A DNA stretch of 64,000 nucleotides from Lapidilactobacillus concavus DSM 17758 (lineage in GTDB: Bacteria; Bacillota; Bacilli; Lactobacillales; Lactobacillaceae), in contig NZ_AZFX01000080.1 of assembly GCF_001435835.1 (NCBI RefSeq), positions 18,362 to 82,361 of the forward strand. The letters are read 5' to 3'. The translations under genes and the position numbers were made by a program. This document shows positions 17,348-29,512 of this stretch, one piece after another (the first letter of the stretch is position 1; each line of letters starts with the position of its first letter). Below the pieces are notes generated by a model, which saw nothing but the letters and a program-made list of their open reading frames with translations, ran no database searches and had not been told where the DNA came from.

Positions 17348-17638
17348 ATGAGTCTAGAAACAAAGAGAGAAAAAATTGACACGATCGATGCACAACTGAT
17401 TGAATTAATGGTCGCCCGTTTATCCGTGGCTAAAGAGATTGCTCAAGAAAAGGCGCGTACACATCAGCCATTGACGAATAAACCACGTGAACAAGAAATT
17501 TTTGACAAGTTGGACCAGCAAGTTGCGTCAGAAGTTCGCCCCTATGTGCATACCTTGTTTGAAGACCTCATCTTGGTCTCTAAGCAATATCAAGCACATC
17601 TGATCAAAGAGATCCAAGATCAAGCTGAACAAAACTAA
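17348..17638 (+). CDS. AroQ-type chorismate mutase
   Basis: 96 residues, the size of a stand-alone AroQ helical chorismate mutase, which converts chorismate to prephenate for Phe and Tyr synthesis. The N-terminal helix pattern KREKIDTIDAQLIELMVARL, then the Lys of AKEIAQEK and the R-Q-E of KPREQEIFDKL, match the active-site pattern. Its ATG follows the SIR2 stop with no gap. No other aromatic pathway gene is nearby, which is unusual for its setting. Confidence 0.85.
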   Translation: MSLETKREKIDTIDAQLIELMVARLSVAKEIAQEKARTHQPLTNKPREQEIFDKLDQQVASEVRPYVHTLFEDLILVSKQYQAHLIKEIQDQAEQN

Positions 17639-17651
17639 CAAGAGGACATTC

Positions 17652-17686
17652 AAAAGGGGCGGCCATCATTCATTGATGGTCGCCCC
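17652..17686. terminator. Hairpin between chorismate mutase and EamA transporter genes
   Basis: GGGGCGGCCATCA (17657-17669) pairs with TGATGGTCGCCCC (17674-17685 region). On the minus strand it runs into four Ts; on the plus strand there is no T-run, so it serves the minus transcript best. Confidence 0.7.
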
Positions 17687-17770
17687 TGCTTGGTGTGATG
17701 AAATTGTTCGAATTTAACGGGTTAGCGCCCGATTAGAGGGACTGAGTATCCAGAGAATCAGTCAATGATC

Positions 17771-18679
17771 TTAAGCATCATAGAAGCCCAGAATCGCAAT
17801 TGCGACCATAATCAAGGCGACGACCAGATATTGTTTCGCATTTAATTTTTCTTTGATGAAAATTCTGGCGAGAATGATTGAGACGATGCTGTATGAAGCA
17901 ATCATTGGTGCAGCGATGATAGAGTTACCAGCCATCGCACCGACATAGAAGAATTGACCCAGCGTTTCAAAAATAGCGGCCAATCCACGCGTACGTTCCT
18001 TGAAGATGTTCATGGTTTCGTGTTTGACCAGTGCAAGATAAAGCCAAACGAGAATTGCAACGAAGAGGAAGGTGAGCTCATAACTCATGTTGGCTTGATC
18101 TTCGGGTAGGATCTTCTTGTAATCCAGATAAACCCCATCCAAGTAAGTTCCCATCGCGTCCAAAATGGCGTAGATAATCGGGAAAATAATTGCAATCGCA
18201 CTCACGCGATATTTTTTATCGATGACTGCGCCACTCTTTTTCAATTCTGCGTCGGCTTCTTGCTTCTCGAAGACGCCAAGTAGGAACATGCCAACGATGA
18301 TGATAAGGACGGCTAACCATTGCAGCGGCTTCATATTACCATGCATGAACAGAAATGACAGCAAAACGACGAAGGCGCCAGATGAATTGCTGATTGGGCT
18401 CGAAATAGACACTTCGATATAGCGGAGTCCAAAGTAACCAACGGCCATTGATAAAATATACATGGCAGAAACGGGCAGGTAAACAATCAAGTTCTTCCAA
18501 TCATAGTTGATGCCCTGATAGATCCAGTAGTAGCCAATCACATGTAGACCCATCACGAGGCCAACCATCACGACGGTTTTTAGGGCGCTGTCTTTCTCAC
18601 GCTCGTCATTGCCGAGCTTGTAGAAAAGATCCGCAGTTCCCCAAGCGAGCAAGGTAATTAGTGCAGGTAGAAACCACAT
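17771..18679 (-). CDS. EamA/DMT family transporter
   Basis: About 302 residues with ten hydrophobic helices in two homologous halves, joined by a charged loop (EKQEADAELKKSG, near residue 140). This is the drug/metabolite transporter fold; the second half ends FIKEKLNAKQYLVVALIMV, typical of EamA. The start is placed at the ATG at 18679, because GGAG of the upstream in-frame ATGGAG (18694) is 8 bases before it and that first ATG has no ribosome binding site of its own. Substrate unknown. It is followed by a hairpin at 17652-17686. Confidence 0.82.
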   Translation of the reverse strand: MWFLPALITLLAWGTADLFYKLGNDEREKDSALKTVVMVGLVMGLHVIGYYWIYQGINYDWKNLIVYLPVSAMYILSMAVGYFGLRYIEVSISSPISNSSGAFVVLLSFLFMHGNMKPLQWLAVLIIIVGMFLLGVFEKQEADAELKKSGAVIDKKYRVSAIAIIFPIIYAILDAMGTYLDGVYLDYKKILPEDQANMSYELTFLFVAILVWLYLALVKHETMNIFKERTRGLAAIFETLGQFFYVGAMAGNSIIAAPMIASYSIVSIILARIFIKEKLNAKQYLVVALIMVAIAILGFYDA

Positions 18680-18822
18680 AGTCGTAAACTCCATTCTTAT
18701 TTTTTGCTTTTCTCAGATTACGCTATTTGTGAAGGAGCGTCAAGATGAGTTTGATTACCTCAGTCGATTAATTGGCTGTAGGAATGAAGTCAGATTTGAA
18801 TGAAATGATAGGTTAAATAAAG

Positions 18823-18855
18823 AATCCACAACAAATAGGTGATTTGTTGTGGATT
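18823..18855 (-). terminator. Terminator of the msmK gene
   Basis: AATCCACAACAAAT and ATTTGTTGTGGATT make a perfect 14-bp stem with a 5-base loop. It lies about 70 bases beyond the msmK stop. The T-rich tail on the minus strand (TCTTTATTT) is weak. Confidence 0.65.
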
Positions 18856-18922
18856 AATTTTGCGGTGATTATTTAGAGTTAGAGATTCAGAGCTAATTAG
18901 ATTTGCAGGCCTATTTCAATCA

Positions 18923-20062
18923 CTAGGCGCGATTTTCGTCTTTCGCCTTTTCAACGATCGATAAAGTCGTATCCTTATCGAAGAAGTGAGCTTTGTTTAA
19001 ATCGAAACCGAATTTAATTTCTGAACCAGGTTTGTGATAGTCACGTGCGTCAACCTTAGCAACGTATTCAGTCTTGCCTGAGGTGACGTAGAGCATTGAT
19101 TCGGCGCCCAATAATTCAGAAACGACAACTTTAGCGCTGACAGTTGCTTCAGGGAATGTTTCCATGAAGGCTTCTTCAGGATGAATATCTTCTGGACGAA
19201 CACCCAAAGTTAAATCTTTGCCATTGTAACCATCGTCGTCCAAAATCTTGGCGCGACCTTCAGGTACCTTTAATTTAATGCCATCACCCGCATCAGTGAT
19301 CACGCCGTTTTCGTAATGGGCATCGAAGAAGTTCATGGCGGGTGAACCAATGAATCCGGCGACAAATTTATTTTTAGGCGTCTCATAAACTTCCCGTGGT
19401 GTCCCAATTTGTTGCACTTCACCCATCGACATCACAACGATTCGATCGGCCATCGTCATCGCTTCCGTCTGATCATGGGTCACGTAAATAGTTGTTGTGT
19501 TCAAGCGTTGATGTAATTTAGCAATTTCGGCACGCATTGTCACACGTAACTTAGCATCCAAGTTAGATAAAGGTTCATCCATCAAGAAGATCGGTGCATC
19601 ACGAACGATTGCACGTCCTAAAGCAACACGCTGGCGTTGACCACCAGATAAAGCGGCTGGTTTACGATCAAGGTAGTCGGTTAAACCTAAGATTTTAGCA
19701 GCCTCGTCAACCCGTTTCTTGATATCAGCCTTCTCGTATTTACGCAGTTTCAAACCAAACGCCATGTTATCGAACACGGTCATATGTGGATACAAGGCAT
19801 AGTTCTGGAAAACCATGGCGATGTCGCGATCTTTTGGCGCAACGTCGTTCATCACTTTGCCACCGATTTTTAAATCGCCTTTGGTAATATCTTCCAAGCC
19901 GGCGATCATCCGCAATGTCGTTGACTTCCCACAGCCAGAAGGCCCAACGAAAACGATGAATTCGTGGTCGTCAATATGCAGATCGAAATCTGAGACAGCA
20001 TAAACGCCTTCTTGCGCATCGGGATATTCCTTATAAATGTGATCTAAGTCTACTTTTACCAT
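18923..20062 (-). CDS. msmK: MsmK/MalK-type ATPase of carbohydrate ABC importers
   Basis: 379-residue ATP-binding subunit that powers sugar ABC importers at the inner face of the membrane. Motifs: Walker A GPSGCGKSTT near residue 37, Q-loop MVFQNYALYP, signature LSGGQRQRVALGRA, Walker B FLMDEPLSNLDAKLR, switch His in VTHDQTEAMT, and a C-terminal TOBE/regulatory domain from about 240. The ATG at 20062 follows AAAGGTG. No permease or binding protein gene is nearby, so like MsmK it is probably a shared ATPase serving importers encoded elsewhere. A cre-like site sits inside its promoter. Confidence 0.92.
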   Translation of the reverse strand: MVKVDLDHIYKEYPDAQEGVYAVSDFDLHIDDHEFIVFVGPSGCGKSTTLRMIAGLEDITKGDLKIGGKVMNDVAPKDRDIAMVFQNYALYPHMTVFDNMAFGLKLRKYEKADIKKRVDEAAKILGLTDYLDRKPAALSGGQRQRVALGRAIVRDAPIFLMDEPLSNLDAKLRVTMRAEIAKLHQRLNTTTIYVTHDQTEAMTMADRIVVMSMGEVQQIGTPREVYETPKNKFVAGFIGSPAMNFFDAHYENGVITDAGDGIKLKVPEGRAKILDDDGYNGKDLTLGVRPEDIHPEEAFMETFPEATVSAKVVVSELLGAESMLYVTSGKTEYVAKVDARDYHKPGSEIKFGFDLNKAHFFDKDTTLSIVEKAKDENRA

Positions 20063-20095
20063 AATGCAAGACACCTTTCTTTAAATAACAAGTCC

Positions 20096-20126
20096 ATCAT
20101 AGAAGAAAACGTTTTCGGTGTGTACA
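20096..20126 (-). promoter_or_regulatory. msmK promoter with a cre (CcpA) site in the spacer
   Basis: On the minus strand TATGAT (rc 20096-20101) is the -10 and TACACA or TGTACA (rc about 20119-20126) a weak -35. The palindrome GAAAACGTTTTC at 20105-20116 matches the cre core GNAANCGNWNNC and lies between them, where CcpA binding would block transcription. Confidence 0.6.
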
Positions 20127-20160
20127 GCCAACTTGCACAAAACTTTTTGTGCAAGTTGGC
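20127..20160. repeat. Perfect 16-bp inverted repeat in a divergent promoter region
   Basis: GCCAACTTGCACAAAA and its exact complement are separated by only CT. It lies between divergently read genes (msmK and the DUF72 gene), so a terminator role is unlikely. It is placed just upstream of the msmK -35, as an operator would be. Confidence 0.7.
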
Positions 20161-20240
20161 GAAACCGCATTCAATAAAAACAAAAGATGACGCTTTTCAA
20201 TTACACTCGCTTTAAGGTAAACTAAACGTGAGGTGATCAG

Positions 20241-21074
20241 ATGGATGCGATAGGCTTAACAACTTGGAGTGAACATCCTCATTTGCTGCCAAATCTCAAA
20301 AAACTAGCTCTGCGTGATTACGCGGAAGTTTTTCCAATCGTGGAATTGGACACCTTTTTCTACGGTTTAAAGGCCCCAAGTGTGACTGAGAAGTGGGCGT
20401 TGCAGGTGCCAGAGGAATTCAAGTTTATTTTGAAGGTGCCGCGCGAACTGACCTGGCAGACAGAATTAGCAGTCAATCAAACTTATGAACAGCTATTTCA
20501 GGACTTTCTAAAGACCATCGCACCAATTCAACAGCGGGGTAAAGTTGGCGGCATCTTATTACAGTTTCCGCCAGATTTTACCTTAACTGAAACGACATTG
20601 AATTATTTAAAATTTGCTCGCAAACAATTACCGGAGCTGCCGATACTCTTGGAATTGCGTCACCGGAGTTGGTATCGACCCGAGTTTCAACGGTCATTAG
20701 TAACACTCTTACGAGAATTGCAGATCACGATTGCAAATATCGACGAGCCGGACGTTGGTGAAGAAAGCGTCCCATTAGTTCCCCTGATCACGACGCCGCA
20801 GTTAAGCTTTTGGCGCTTTCATGGACGCAACGCTGAGAATTGGGCGAAGAAGGGTTTTGGCAGCAAAAAAGGGCGGACGTTGTATCGTTATTCTGAGCCG
20901 GAACTGGTCGAGCTTGCTGAGAAAGTCCAGCAGGTGAGTCGGCAAGTGGATCGCAATTATATTATTTTTAACAACAATGCCAATTTTGATGCGGCTGATA
21001 ATGCGCTTCGATTTAGTGAATTACTCGGGTTGAATTATCGAGCGCCAGGCGATGAGCAACTCGATTTGTTCTAA
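20241..21074 (+). CDS. DUF72 (YecE-like) protein
   Basis: 277 residues of the DUF72 family, a TIM-barrel fold of unknown biochemical role. Family features: an early LTTWSEHP segment, VELDTFFYGLKAPSVTEKWA near residue 35, FILKVPRELTW near 64, ILLQFPPDF near 108 and LLELRHRSWY near 139. The start ATG at 20241 follows GAGGTG by 5 bases. It is transcribed divergently from msmK and is followed by metG with its own promoter. Confidence 0.88.
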   Translation: MDAIGLTTWSEHPHLLPNLKKLALRDYAEVFPIVELDTFFYGLKAPSVTEKWALQVPEEFKFILKVPRELTWQTELAVNQTYEQLFQDFLKTIAPIQQRGKVGGILLQFPPDFTLTETTLNYLKFARKQLPELPILLELRHRSWYRPEFQRSLVTLLRELQITIANIDEPDVGEESVPLVPLITTPQLSFWRFHGRNAENWAKKGFGSKKGRTLYRYSEPELVELAEKVQQVSRQVDRNYIIFNNNANFDAADNALRFSELLGLNYRAPGDEQLDLF

Positions 21075-21203
21075 ACCTATATTGCGCGCGATTTATTCTG
21101 TTGAAGGCTTCAAAGATTGCTGACAATCAGTACTATGTTTCAAAAAGTAACGAAGGTCTCAAGAGATCCTTAATTTTACCCCGTGGTTTCACACAGGCTG
21201 TGC

Positions 21204-21209
21204 TATAAT
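21204..21209 (+). promoter_or_regulatory. metG promoter (extended -10)
   Basis: TGCTATAAT ending at 21209 is an extended -10 element about 38 bases upstream of the metG start. No good -35 is seen. Confidence 0.6.
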
Positions 21210-21225
21210 ATCAACTATGAATTAA

Positions 21226-24009
<2,784 letters not shown>

Positions 24010-24013
<4 letters not shown>

Positions 24014-24564
24014 TCAACCAAGTAATCATAGTTGAAGGCCGAGATGACACCCGTCGTCTGCGAGAAGTCTTTGGTGAGATCGACACGATCGAAACACAAG
24101 GCTCCGCAGTGCCGGAGACGATATTGGCACAAATCGAAACGATTGCACAAACTCGCGAGATCGTGATCTTAACGGATCCGGATTTTAATGGCGAGCGAAT
24201 TCGCCGTAAGGTCTTAGAAGTTGTCCCTGAGGCGAAACAAGCATTTCTACCACGCTCACAAGCCAAGCCAAATGGTAAGGGTAGTCTGGGCGTTGAACAT
24301 GCATCTGCCGAAGATTTGCGTGCGTGTTTAAAAAATATCTTAAGCACAGACACGACTGAGGTTGACTTGATTCCGCGTGAGGTTCTGATGTATTTTGGAT
24401 TGATTGCCGGTCCCGAAGCTAAACATCGTCGCGAATTATTAGGGGATCGATTGCATATTGGTTATGCGAACGGTAAACAGTTGGCGGCGAAATTGCAGAT
24501 GTTCCAAATCACGTTGTCAGAATTGAAGGCGGCTATGGCGGAAATAGAAACGGAGATGGCTTGA
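24010..24564 (+). CDS. rnmV: Ribonuclease M5
   Basis: 184 residues. RNase M5 performs the final maturation of 5S rRNA. The Toprim domain is seen in QVIIVEGRDDTRRL at the N-terminus and ILTDPDFNGERIRR near residue 54, which carry the Glu and DxD metal ligands. PRSQAKPNGKGSLGVEHA follows, as in the family. It is coupled to tatD by ATGA and to rsmA by a TGATG overlap. Confidence 0.95.
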
Positions 24565-25451
24565 TGGTTGAAATACACGCGCTAGATATCGCGGATCCCA
24601 TTCGAACGCAAGCAATTTTGCGTCGCTATGGGTTTCAATTTAAGAAAAGTCTTGGACAGAATTTCCTGACCAACCAACGAGTTTTATCAGAAATCGTTGA
24701 CGCGGCAGACCTACAACCCACAGATATTGTTGTCGAAATCGGTCCGGGCATCGGCTCATTAACCGAACAACTTGCTCGACGTGTGCAGCAAGTCATCGCG
24801 GTCGAAATCGACTCAAGATTGATGCCGATTTTAGATGAGACGTTGGCGCCATATGATAATGTTCAGGTGATCAATCAAGATATCTTAAAGACGGATTTGA
24901 AGACGCTGCTTGCGTCCTACCCAGGTCATGGCGCTGTTAAAGTCGTTGCGAATTTGCCATATTATATTACGACACCAATCATGTTTAATTTGATTCAAGG
25001 TGAGATTCAACCGGATCGGCTGGTCCTAATGATGCAAAAGGAAGTTGCACAACGGATTACCTCCAAACCAAAGAGCAAACATTATGGTTCGCTGAGTATC
25101 AGTGTACAGACTTTAATGGCAACAAATATTGCCGCAATCGTTCCTAAAACAGCATTTGTCCCGCAACCAAACGTTGATTCTGCCGTCTTGGTTCTACAAC
25201 GTTATACCGAATCACCTTATCGAATCAGCGAGCCAGAATTATTCGAAAAGATTGTGACTGGCAGCTTTCAACAACGTCGTAAAAGCCTTCAAAATAACTT
25301 ATGCCATATCTTCGGTAAGAATCAGCGAGATCAGATTGTTGATTTGATTTCATCCTTGGATTTACCAGCACAAGTGCGCGCAGAACAATTATCCATCGAT
25401 CAATTCATTGCCTTAACCGATCAATGCGCCGAACGATTCGCGAAACATTAA
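24564..25451 (+). CDS. rsmA: 16S rRNA (adenine1518/1519-N6)-dimethyltransferase
   Basis: 295 residues; dimethylates the two adjacent adenines in helix 45 of 16S rRNA using S-adenosylmethionine. Motifs: FKKSLGQNFLTN near residue 28, SAM site VVEIGPGIGSLTEQL near 52 and the catalytic NLPYYITTPI near 128. The start ATG at 24564 overlaps the rnmV stop by one base and follows GGAG by 9 bases. Confidence 0.96.
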   Translation: MVEIHALDIADPIRTQAILRRYGFQFKKSLGQNFLTNQRVLSEIVDAADLQPTDIVVEIGPGIGSLTEQLARRVQQVIAVEIDSRLMPILDETLAPYDNVQVINQDILKTDLKTLLASYPGHGAVKVVANLPYYITTPIMFNLIQGEIQPDRLVLMMQKEVAQRITSKPKSKHYGSLSISVQTLMATNIAAIVPKTAFVPQPNVDSAVLVLQRYTESPYRISEPELFEKIVTGSFQQRRKSLQNNLCHIFGKNQRDQIVDLISSLDLPAQVRAEQLSIDQFIALTDQCAERFAKH

Positions 25452-25509
25452 AACAAAATGTGTGCCGATAGCTTGATTAGACGACGTTTTTCAACGAACA
25501 TTGAGCATC

Positions 25510-25538
25510 TTGTCTTCTTTCATAATTCGTGTTATAAT
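25510..25538 (+). promoter_or_regulatory. veg promoter
   Basis: TTGTCT at 25510-25515 and TATAAT at 25533-25538 with a 17-base spacer, 22 bases before the veg start. Confidence 0.85.
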
Positions 25539-25560
25539 GTTTCACAAGGAGTGGGTGCAT

Positions 25561-25815
25561 ATGCCAATGTCACTATCAACAATCAAGCATCAATTAGACG
25601 ATCATATCGGTCAGCATTTAACCGTTGTTGCGCAAGCTGGTCGTAAGAAGATCACGCGTCGCCATGGGACTTTGAAGGAAACATATCCCGCAGTTTTCGT
25701 CGTTGATTTGAATCAAGACGAGAATGCTTTTGAACGAGTGTCATATAGTTACACGGACCTACTAACGAAATCGATTGCAATCGAATTCGACAAGAACGAG
25801 TTTATCACAGAATAA
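25561..25815 (+). CDS. veg: Veg family protein
   Basis: 84 residues of the conserved Firmicutes Veg family, linked in Bacillus to biofilm formation but with no firm biochemical role. Family pattern: IKHQLDDHIGQHLTVVAQAGRKK, then TRRHGTLKETYPAVFVVDL, and a C-terminal SYSYTDLLTKSI. The start ATG at 25561 is 9 bases after AAGGAG. As in Bacillus it lies right after rsmA, with its own strong promoter and a terminator. Confidence 0.93.
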   Translation: MPMSLSTIKHQLDDHIGQHLTVVAQAGRKKITRRHGTLKETYPAVFVVDLNQDENAFERVSYSYTDLLTKSIAIEFDKNEFITE

Positions 25816-25828
25816 GATTTAGATTGAA

Positions 25829-25859
25829 GAGATCACAGTGCTGACTGTGGTCTCTTTTT
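25829..25859 (+). terminator. veg terminator
   Basis: GAGATCACAGT pairs with ACTGTGGTCTC over a 4-base loop and is followed by five Ts. Confidence 0.9.
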
Positions 25860-25916
25860 GCGTCATGATTCTTCTCGAAGTTTATGCATCAAGACTATAA
25901 TTTTAGATAATTTTTG

Positions 25917-25925
25917 TGGTATGAT
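25917..25925 (+). promoter_or_regulatory. purR promoter (extended -10)
   Basis: TGGTATGAT is an extended -10 element. It leaves a leader of about 140 bases before purR in which I see no clear structure. Confidence 0.45.
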
Positions 25926-26073
25926 AAAAAGACGAACAATGATCGATAAAGTCTTCGTTTTGTTACCTTTCTGACGTAAGTTGTGACTGGGCAACGGTCG
26001 ATGATGATCAGTCATTTTATCGTGCGCTCATGAACGGATTCATCCACTTATTAAAACTGAGGAGTTATTGGAA

Positions 26074-26910
26074 ATGAAAGTAAAACGCAGTGACCGTTTA
26101 ATCGATATGACCAACTTTTTGTTAGACCATCCACGACAATTAGTTTCGTTGCCTTTTTTTGTGCAACGTTACAATTCTGCTAAATCATCGATCAGTGAAG
26201 ATTTGGCGATTATCAAACGTGCGTTTAAAGCGCGAGGTCTCGGCAATGTTCAGACATTACCGGGTGCTGCGGGTGGTGTCGAATATTTTCCAGGTGTCAG
26301 TCCGGCGGTTGCACGTGAATTTTTGCAGGCTTTAGCCACGAAACTCGCTGATAATGAGCGACTCTTGCCCGGCGGCTATTTATATCTGTCCGATTTACTA
26401 GGAAATCCGAACGATTTGAAGATTATCGGCCGATTAATTGCGGCCCAATATGCCGGTCAGAAGGTCGATGCGGTGATGACCGTTGCCACCAAGGGAATTC
26501 CCATTGCACAAAGCGTCGCCAGCTATTTAGGTGTTCCTTTTGTGATTGCTCGTCGTGATGCCAAAATTACCGAGGGTGCTACCGTCAGCGTCAATTACGT
26601 TTCCGCGTCATCTGACCGAATTCAAAAGATGGAGCTTTCTAAACGGAGTCTTTCTGAGGGAGCAAACGTCGTAATCGTCGATGATTTCATGAAGGGCGGC
26701 GGTACTGTACGTGGGATGCACGATCTTCTGAAAGAATTCAACGCGCATCTTGTTGGCATCACCGTTTTTGCCGAAGCCAACTTTAGTGGTCAACGATTGG
26801 TTCAAGACTATACCTCATTATTAAAAGTCGTTGAGATCGATACGCGTGCTGCACAGATTGAGGTGCAGTTGGGGAATTATCTAGATAAACTGACCGCTGC
26901 ACAGGAATAG
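26074..26910 (+). CDS. purR: Purine operon repressor PurR
   Basis: 278 residues: an N-terminal winged helix (about 1-75) for DNA binding and a phosphoribosyltransferase-like domain that senses PRPP. The PRPP loop is clear in NVVIVDDFMKGGGTVRGM near residue 205. In Bacillus this protein represses purine genes and releases them when PRPP is high. The start ATG at 26074 follows GAGGAG; the in-frame TTG at 26068 is too close to that site. It is followed by glmU with its own promoter. Confidence 0.95.
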   Translation: MKVKRSDRLIDMTNFLLDHPRQLVSLPFFVQRYNSAKSSISEDLAIIKRAFKARGLGNVQTLPGAAGGVEYFPGVSPAVAREFLQALATKLADNERLLPGGYLYLSDLLGNPNDLKIIGRLIAAQYAGQKVDAVMTVATKGIPIAQSVASYLGVPFVIARRDAKITEGATVSVNYVSASSDRIQKMELSKRSLSEGANVVIVDDFMKGGGTVRGMHDLLKEFNAHLVGITVFAEANFSGQRLVQDYTSLLKVVEIDTRAAQIEVQLGNYLDKLTAAQE

Positions 26911-26931
26911 TTGCTTTTATTTGCATTGATA

Positions 26932-26960
26932 TTGAGAAAGTTGTCGTAGTAAGCTATCAT
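26932..26960 (+). promoter_or_regulatory. glmU promoter
   Basis: TTGAGA at 26932-26937 and TATCAT at 26955-26960, 17 bases apart and 47 bases upstream of glmU. Confidence 0.65.
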
Positions 26961-27007
26961 AAACTAGAAGTATTATCTAATTTGAACGAGATGAAGGGAA
27001 GTTCATT

Positions 27008-28396
27008 ATGTCAAGTCGTTATGCCGTAATTCTGGCTGCAGGTCAGGGAACTCGGATGAAATCAAAGCTCTACAAAGTTTTGCATCGTGTTTGTGGACGC
27101 GCAATGGTTGACCATGTTTTAACACAAGTTGAAGCAGCGGGTTTGGATCAGATTGTGACAATTGTAGGTCACGGCGCTGAAGCCGTTGAAAGTTTGCTAG
27201 GAGAACGCAGTGAATATGCTTTTCAGGAGCAACAATTAGGGACCGGCCACGCAGTTTTGCAGACTGAGGAACGACTCGGTGATAAAGAAGGTATGACACT
27301 GATCGTCAGTGGCGATACACCCTTATTGACCGCCAAGACTTTCGAGAAGCTCTTCGCCTATCATCAAGCAAAGGGTGCAAAAGCCACTATTTTAACTGCT
27401 AAGGCAGATGATCCAACGGGTTATGGTCGGATTATTCGTAATGACTTGGGCATCGTTGAAAAAATTGTGGAGCAAAAGGACGCTTCACGTGAGGAAGCAG
27501 CCGTGACAGAAATCAATACGGGTGTCTACTGCTTCGACAATCAGACCCTGTTCAATGCACTGCATCAAGTGACCAATAACAATGCACAGGGCGAGTACTA
27601 TCTGACAGATGTCATTGAAATTATCAAGGCGGCTGGCGGTATTGTTGCCGCTTATCAAATGCCTGATTTTTCAGAGTCATTGGGTGTGAATGATCGGGTC
27701 GCGCTTGCCAAGGCAACTCAAATCATGCAACAGCGCATCAATGAAGCACACATGCGCAATGGGGTGACTTTGGTTGATCCCGCAACGACGCATATTGATA
27801 TTGATGTCAAAATTGCTGCTGACACGATTGTTGAAGGTGAAGTGACGATTAAAGGTCACACTGAGATTGGTAGTGATTGTTATATCGGCGCTCATTCTGA
27901 ACTCATCGATGCCAAGCTTCACGATGGCGTCCATGTGACCAGCTCGACAATTGAAGAGGCTGAGATGATGAATGGTTCGGATATTGGACCCAATAGTCAT
28001 TTGCGTCCAAAAGCAATCATTGGTGAGCAAGTTCATGTCGGTAACTTCTGCGAAATCAAGAATGCAACAATTGGAGCACGTACAAAAATTGGTCATCTCA
28101 CCTATGTCGGCGACGCTACCCTCGGTGAGGATATTAATGTCGGTTGCGCGGTTGTCTTCGTGAATTACGATGGCGTTCAGAAATTTCATACAACAGTTGG
28201 CGACCATAGTTTTATCGGCAGTAATAGTAATTTAATTGCGCCTCTTAAACTAGAAGATCATAGTTTCGTCGCCGCTGGATCAACGATTACAGACGATGTG
28301 CCGGAACACGCGATGGCGATCGCTCGTGCACGTCAAGTGAACAAAAACGACTACTGGCAAAAATTACCGCTTGCTCATGACCAGAATTGGTTATAA
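27008..28396 (+). CDS. glmU: Bifunctional UDP-N-acetylglucosamine pyrophosphorylase/glucosamine-1-P acetyltransferase
   Basis: 462 residues. The N-terminal uridyltransferase domain has [18 protein letters not shown] near residue 9 and GDTPLL near 102. The C-terminal left-handed beta-helix acetyltransferase has hexapeptide repeats from about residue 250 to 430. It makes UDP-GlcNAc, the precursor for peptidoglycan and teichoic acids. The ATG at 27008 follows GAAGGGAA. It is cotranscribed with prs 36 bases downstream. Confidence 0.97.
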   Translation: MSSRYAVILAAGQGTRMKSKLYKVLHRVCGRAMVDHVLTQVEAAGLDQIVTIVGHGAEAVESLLGERSEYAFQEQQLGTGHAVLQTEERLGDKEGMTLIVSGDTPLLTAKTFEKLFAYHQAKGAKATILTAKADDPTGYGRIIRNDLGIVEKIVEQKDASREEAAVTEINTGVYCFDNQTLFNALHQVTNNNAQGEYYLTDVIEIIKAAGGIVAAYQMPDFSESLGVNDRVALAKATQIMQQRINEAHMRNGVTLVDPATTHIDIDVKIAADTIVEGEVTIKGHTEIGSDCYIGAHSELIDAKLHDGVHVTSSTIEEAEMMNGSDIGPNSHLRPKAIIGEQVHVGNFCEIKNATIGARTKIGHLTYVGDATLGEDINVGCAVVFVNYDGVQKFHTTVGDHSFIGSNSNLIAPLKLEDHSFVAAGSTITDDVPEHAMAIARARQVNKNDYWQKLPLAHDQNWL

Positions 28397-28432
28397 AATT
28401 TAATCTAATGGGTCTAAAATTGGGAGGAAACG

Positions 28433-29407
28433 ATGACAACTAATTATGCAGATTCAAAGCTCAGAATTTTTGCACTGAATTCGAACAAACCACTCGCAGA
28501 AAAAATTGCGGATGCTGTAGGTGTACCGCTCGGTAAATCTTCAGTGACGCGTTTCTCAGATGGCGAAATTCAAATCAATATCGATGAGAGTATTCGTGGC
28601 TGTGACATCTATTTGATTCAATCAACCTCAGCACCTGTTAACGATAATCTGATGGAATTATTGATTATGATCGATGCCTTGCGTCGTGCGTCAGCTAAGA
28701 CGATCAATGCCGTTATTCCGTACTATGGTTATGCGCGTCAAGATCGTAAGACCAGAGCACGTGAACCGATCACGGCAAGATTAGTCGCAGATATGTTGCA
28801 ACGTGCCGGTGCCGACCGGATCGTTGCCCTTGATTTACACGCAGCTCAAATTCAAGGCTTCTTCGATATTCCGGTGGATCATTTAGTCGGATCACCACTT
28901 TTGGCAGACTACTTCTTGGCTAATCACCTCGAAGAAGGTGCCGTTGTCGTTTCACCAGATCATGGTGGCGTGAGTCGTGCACGTCGTTTGGCTGAATTTT
29001 TGAAGGCACCAATTGCCATCATCGATAAACGTCGGCCAAGAGCTAACGTCGCAGAGGTGATGAATATCATTGGTAATGTTAAGGGCAAACGCGCCATCAT
29101 TATCGATGACATGATCGATACCGCTGGCACGATCACACTTGCCGCACAAGCGTTGGTTGATGCGGGCGCTACTGAAGTCTATGCTTGCTGTACACATCCT
29201 GTTCTTTCTGGCCCAGCTATTCAACGAATCACGGATTCAGCAATCAAACGTTTGGTCGTGACTGATTCCATCAACTTACCAGAAGAAAAAGTCATCGATA
29301 AGATGATTCAAGTTTCTGTTGGCCCATTAATTGGTGATGCAATTCGCCGTATTCATGAAAATGAGGCAGTCAGCCCATTGTTTGTTAATCGTTTCGTTCA
29401 ACCTTAA
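28433..29407 (+). CDS. prs: Ribose-phosphate pyrophosphokinase
   Basis: 324 residues; makes PRPP from ribose-5-phosphate and ATP for nucleotide, His and Trp synthesis. Motifs: [15 protein letters not shown] near residue 43, [18 protein letters not shown] near 133, and the PRPP loop [13 protein letters not shown] near 223. The ATG follows GGGAGG. The link with purR upstream, which senses PRPP, is consistent with metabolic grouping. Confidence 0.97.
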   Translation: MTTNYADSKLRIFALNSNKPLAEKIADAVGVPLGKSSVTRFSDGEIQINIDESIRGCDIYLIQSTSAPVNDNLMELLIMIDALRRASAKTINAVIPYYGYARQDRKTRAREPITARLVADMLQRAGADRIVALDLHAAQIQGFFDIPVDHLVGSPLLADYFLANHLEEGAVVVSPDHGGVSRARRLAEFLKAPIAIIDKRRPRANVAEVMNIIGNVKGKRAIIIDDMIDTAGTITLAAQALVDAGATEVYACCTHPVLSGPAIQRITDSAIKRLVVTDSINLPEEKVIDKMIQVSVGPLIGDAIRRIHENEAVSPLFVNRFVQP

Positions 29408-29443
29408 TTGTTAATTCATTGAATTAATTCAAGTCGTCAATCG

Positions 29444-29483
29444 AAAAAAGCTTCACGACAATAATTTTGTCGTGAAGCTTTTT
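29444..29483. terminator. Bidirectional terminator between prs and mscL
   Basis: AAGCTTCACGACA pairs with TGTCGTGAAGCTT; a six-A run lies before it and Ts after, so it serves both convergent genes. Confidence 0.9.
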
Positions 29484-29512
29484 GAATTGAGATCGATTGC
29501 AATCACACACAA

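Noticed and set aside
27677..28207. 176-residue open frame antisense to glmU
   Set aside because: A shadow of the glmU coding frame, with no ribosome binding site and an unlikely composition.
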